DNA from: Fusobacteriota bacterium
GTDB taxonomy: Bacteria; Fusobacteriota; Fusobacteriia; Fusobacteriales; Fusobacteriaceae
DNA length: 7,788 bases
Reading direction: 5' to 3'
NCBI GenBank assembly: GCA_023389595.1
Contig: JAEWEF010000055.1
Coordinates: 1-7,788 of the forward strand
Position numbers and translations under genes: made by a program. Positions 5,397 to 7,788 of the stretch are shown here, piece after piece. The number at the start of each line of letters is the position of its first letter. Within the stretch, counting starts at the first letter, position 1. The notes below the pieces were generated by a model. The model was not told the origin of the DNA, did not search any database, and saw nothing but the letters and a program-made list of their open reading frames with translations.

Positions 5397-6506
5397 ATGA
5401 AAAAATTAGTTTTATTAGTTGGATCTCTACTTGCAGTTTCTGCAGTAGCATCTGCTAAAGAAGTTGTGCCTCAACCAAAAGTGGCACCAGAAGTTCAAGT
5501 TAAAGAAGTTATAAAAGAAGTTCCTGTTGAAAAAATAGTTTACAGAGACAGAGTTGTTGAAGTTGCTAAAGCTGGAGCAAACGGAACATTCGAAGTTTCT
5601 TACAAAGTTCCTTTCTACGGATTTGGATTTGAAAATGGATTAAAAGCAACTAAAGACGGAATGCCTTCATTCACAAGCATAGACAGAACAGGTGAATTAT
5701 TCACTAAAGCTGAAGTTGAAGTTGCTCCTAAACACAAAGTTAGAGCAGAAGCTAAAACTAAATTAGCTTTAATACCAAGCAAAGCAGAAGGTGAAGTTGT
5801 ACCTGCAGCTTTAGTTGTACCTAAAGAAATGAAACTTGGATACAACTACGCTCACAGCGATTTCGTATCTATCGATACTGAGTTCGCATTAGAAGGAGCT
5901 AAAAAATCATTAAAAGTTGCTCCTACATTCGACGTTAAAGAATACTTCTTCGAAAACGACTATGTAAAAGCAAAAGAAATTTCTTTAACTCCTGCATACA
6001 AATATTCATGGTTAACAATTCCTTCTGTTGCATCTGTACATGAAGTATCTCTATCAGCTGCAGCTAAATTTGTTGGACCTTACGAAACTGAAGTTGGTTT
6101 AGATCTTGAAGATTTCGTATCTGCTAAATTCTACTCTGTTAACTTAGATAAAAACTCTGTAAAAGCTACAGAAGTTACTGGTAATGTTGGAATCTACGCT
6201 AAAAAAGACTTCGGATTATATGCAAATGGAAACCACAACATAGACTTAGCTCTTAAAGGTGGATACAAATTATCTGATTTCGCATGGTCAGAAAGTGCAA
6301 AAGGTTCAAACGGAACTAGATTAAACGAAGACAAATTATACTTACAACCAGCTTTAACTTACACTTACAAAATCAACGATTACTCTAAATTATACACAAC
6401 TTTAGGAACTGAAGTTGCTGGTAAAAAGAATTACAGAGTTGAAGAACCAAGTAGAGCTTGGGGATTCGATTCTTCTGTAAAAGCTGGATTAAAAGTAACA
6501 TTCTAA
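5397..6506 (+). CDS. Outer-membrane beta-barrel porin, fusobacterial VEKIVYRDR type
   Basis: A complete 369-residue precursor. Residues 1-20 (MKKLVLLVGSLLAVSAVASA) are a clear signal peptide with cleavage after ASA. Residues 21-57 are a charged, proline-containing linker with a KEVIKEVPVEKIVYRDRVVEV core, probably periplasmic. From about 64 onward the sequence shows alternating polar and hydrophobic strands (TFEVSYKVPFYGFGF, FTKAEVEVAPKHKVRAEAK, VHEVSLSAAAKF, KLYLQPALTYTY), and the last residues SSVKAGLKVTF end in Phe, the usual signal for barrel assembly. It should therefore be a general porin or related barrel in the outer membrane. Codons such as TAC, TTC, AAC and GAA and an almost complete lack of rare codons, together with a good promoter and AAAGGAGAG at 5382-5390, indicate high expression. 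FomA-like proteins have the same role, but I cannot assign a named homologue. The downstream gene is a diverged copy. Confidence 0.85.
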   Translation: MKKLVLLVGSLLAVSAVASAKEVVPQPKVAPEVQVKEVIKEVPVEKIVYRDRVVEVAKAGANGTFEVSYKVPFYGFGFENGLKATKDGMPSFTSIDRTGELFTKAEVEVAPKHKVRAEAKTKLALIPSKAEGEVVPAALVVPKEMKLGYNYAHSDFVSIDTEFALEGAKKSLKVAPTFDVKEYFFENDYVKAKEISLTPAYKYSWLTIPSVASVHEVSLSAAAKFVGPYETEVGLDLEDFVSAKFYSVNLDKNSVKATEVTGNVGIYAKKDFGLYANGNHNIDLALKGGYKLSDFAWSESAKGSNGTRLNEDKLYLQPALTYTYKINDYSKLYTTLGTEVAGKKNYRVEEPSRAWGFDSSVKAGLKVTF

Positions 6507-6549
6507 TCTAAATAAAATAAAAAATTTAAATTTAAATTTAATAAAAATT

Positions 6550-6577
6550 AAAGTGGGATTTTACTCCCACTTTTTTT
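6550..6577 (+). terminator. Terminator of the first porin gene
   Basis: AAAGTGGGA (6550-6558) and TCCCACTTT (6565-6573) form a perfect 9-bp stem with a 6-base loop and a T run to 6577, 44 bases after the stop. It separates the two porin genes into different transcripts. Confidence 0.93.
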
Positions 6578-6636
6578 ATAGAAAAACTTTTAATTATATT
6601 TAGATTTTTACAAATTAAAAAATTTGATGTAAAAAC

Positions 6637-6665
6637 TTTCATAAAAATTAAAATTATGATAAAAT
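6637..6665 (+). promoter_or_regulatory. Probable, weaker promoter of the second porin gene
   Basis: Aligned with the first porin promoter through the shared AAAACTT, the -35 is TTTCAT (6637-6642) and the -10 TAAAAT (6660-6665), again with 17 bp between. Both boxes are further from consensus than in the first copy. An alternative -10, TATGAT at 6655-6660, has no good -35 partner. Confidence 0.55.
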
Positions 6666-6716
6666 CAGACAAGTTTTATTGAAAATGTAAAAAATTTAAA
6701 AAAAAGGAGAGATATA

Positions 6717-7788
6717 ATGAAAAAAATAGTTTTATTAGTAGCCTCTCTACTTGCAGTATCTACAGTGGCGACTGCGGAAGAAGTACAAGTTAAAGAAGTT
6801 ATAAAGGAAGTTCCTGTAGAGAAAATAGTTTACAGAGATAGAGTTGTAGAAGTTGCTAAATCTGGAGCAAACGGAACATTCGAAGTTTCTTATAAAGTTC
6901 CTTTTTATAAGGTTAAATTTGACGGAGAAGAAAAAAAGGGTTTTGCTTTTATAGAAAGAAACGTAACATTAGTTACTAAAGCCGAAGTTGAGGTTTCACC
7001 TAAACACAAAGTTAGAGCCGAAACTGAAACATCTTTGGAATTAATTCCACACAAAGAAAAAACGAGCACAATATTTGAAGAAATGGCGGTAGAAGGTGCT
7101 AAGGCAAAATTGGACGATGTGGATAATAAAATAAGGGAACTTGAAGAAAAAATAAAAAATAACGATCCAGATAAAACAAAAAATGAAGCGGAATTAAAAA
7201 AATTGAAAGAGGAAGGAAGACCGAAAGCTGAGAAAAAATATAACGAGGCAAAAAGTAAGCTAGAGAAGATGCCAAAAGACAAGTGGGTAGGTGGCTCTGA
7301 AGTTAAGTACGAAAGTCTGAAACTTGGATACAACTATGCTCACAGCGATTTTGTGTCTGTTGATACTGAATTTTCAATTAAGCCGAGCAAGGGTAGATGG
7401 AAAACGATTAAGATTGCTCCTAAATTTAACGTTAAGGATTATTTCTTTGATAAAGATTATGCAAGAGTAAAGGAAATTTCTGTAACACCTGCATATAGTT
7501 ACACTTGGGATACTATACCAACTAAACTACTAACTGTACACGAAGTTTCTTTATCGGGAGCGGCTAAATTTGTTGGACCTTACGAAAGCGATATAGTTTT
7601 AGATCTTGAAAATTTTGTGGTAACCGACATAGTAAAAAAAGCTGGAGTAATTACGGGTAATGCTGGAATTTATGTGCAAAAAGATTTTGAATTATATAAT
7701 AACGACAAGCACAACATTAACCTAGATGTTAAAGGCGGATATAAATTAGAAGAGTTTACGTGGTATATGATTTCTAAGGGTAAAAAAG
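6717..7788 (+). CDS. Second outer-membrane porin paralogue with a coiled-coil loop insertion, 3' end beyond the window
   Basis: The frame is open from the ATG at 6717 (AAAGGAGAG six bases before it) to the window edge, 357 codons, with the barrel C-terminus not yet reached. Residues 1-20 (MKKIVLLVASLLAVSTVATA) form a signal peptide. The linker (EEVQVKEVIKEVPVEKIVYR at 21-40) lacks about ten residues present in the first porin. Barrel segments match that protein closely: ANGTFEVSYKVPFY at 51-64, TKAEVEVSPKHKVRAE at 87-102, LKLGYNYAHSDFVS at 201-214, VHEVSLSGAAKFVGPYE at 274-290, LKGGYKL-like VKGGYKL at 338-344. Between LIP at 109-111 and LKLGYNYAHSDF, where the first copy has about 20 residues, this one has about 90, full of K and E and containing two helical stretches. 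Codon use is less biased than in the first copy, suggesting lower expression. Role: porin or surface-exposed barrel; the added loop may be exposed outside the cell. Confidence 0.82.
   Translation, partial: MKKIVLLVASLLAVSTVATAEEVQVKEVIKEVPVEKIVYRDRVVEVAKSGANGTFEVSYKVPFYKVKFDGEEKKGFAFIERNVTLVTKAEVEVSPKHKVRAETETSLELIPHKEKTSTIFEEMAVEGAKAKLDDVDNKIRELEEKIKNNDPDKTKNEAELKKLKEEGRPKAEKKYNEAKSKLEKMPKDKWVGGSEVKYESLKLGYNYAHSDFVSVDTEFSIKPSKGRWKTIKIAPKFNVKDYFFDKDYARVKEISVTPAYSYTWDTIPTKLLTVHEVSLSGAAKFVGPYESDIVLDLENFVVTDIVKKAGVITGNAGIYVQKDFELYNNDKHNINLDVKGGYKLEEFTWYMISKGKK

Noticed and set aside
6905..7333. Minus-strand open frame of 142 codons opposite the second porin
   Set aside because: It is rich in S, L and F because it mirrors the K/E-rich loop of the porin on the other strand; the porin frame is supported by homology to its neighbour.

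Overview
The window is about 7.8 kb of very AT-rich DNA with AGA-dominated arginine codons, strong AGGAGG-type ribosome binding sites and short intergenic gaps. Two genes at the right end encode outer-membrane porins whose precursors start with an MKK...SA signal peptide followed by a charged linker containing VEKIVYRDRVVEV. From memory, that pattern is typical of Fusobacteriota (Fusobacterium, Leptotrichia, Sneathia, Streptobacillus). I therefore read the window as chromosomal DNA of a diderm, fermentative fusobacterium, probably a Leptotrichiaceae-like lineage; the genus cannot be fixed from the sequence alone. All genes lie on the + strand.

Positions 1-3750: the downstream part of a citrate lyase operon, in the order citC (3' part only), citX, citD, citE, citF, ending in a clear intrinsic terminator. 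CitD is the acyl carrier protein, CitE the citryl-ACP lyase and CitF the citrate:acetyl-ACP transferase. CitX attaches the phosphoribosyl-dephospho-CoA arm to CitD, and CitC acetylates that arm to activate the enzyme. Together they split citrate into acetate and oxaloacetate. citG, which makes the prosthetic-group precursor, and any citrate transporter are not in view.

Positions 3751-5220: a compact island that looks like a phage-type lysis cassette without the rest of a phage. It begins with a short stretch holding small repeats and a terminator hairpin that follows no gene. Next come an unrecognised 96-aa helical protein, a second GAAA-loop hairpin, a two-domain protein (M15C-type peptidoglycan peptidase plus DUF1353-like domain), and a 77-aa protein with one membrane segment and a coiled coil. 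The last overlaps the peptidase gene by 4 bp and ends inside its own terminator. CTG leucine codons are commoner here than in the cit genes, which hints at a different origin.

Positions 5221-7788: two tandem paralogous porin genes, each with its own promoter, separated by a terminator. The first is complete, has a near-consensus promoter and codon use suggesting high expression. The second runs off the right edge, has a recognisably related but weaker promoter, and carries an extra, highly charged, probably coiled-coil insertion in one barrel loop. No tRNA, rRNA, CRISPR array, transposase or integrase was seen, and no stretch over about 210 bp lacks a gene.
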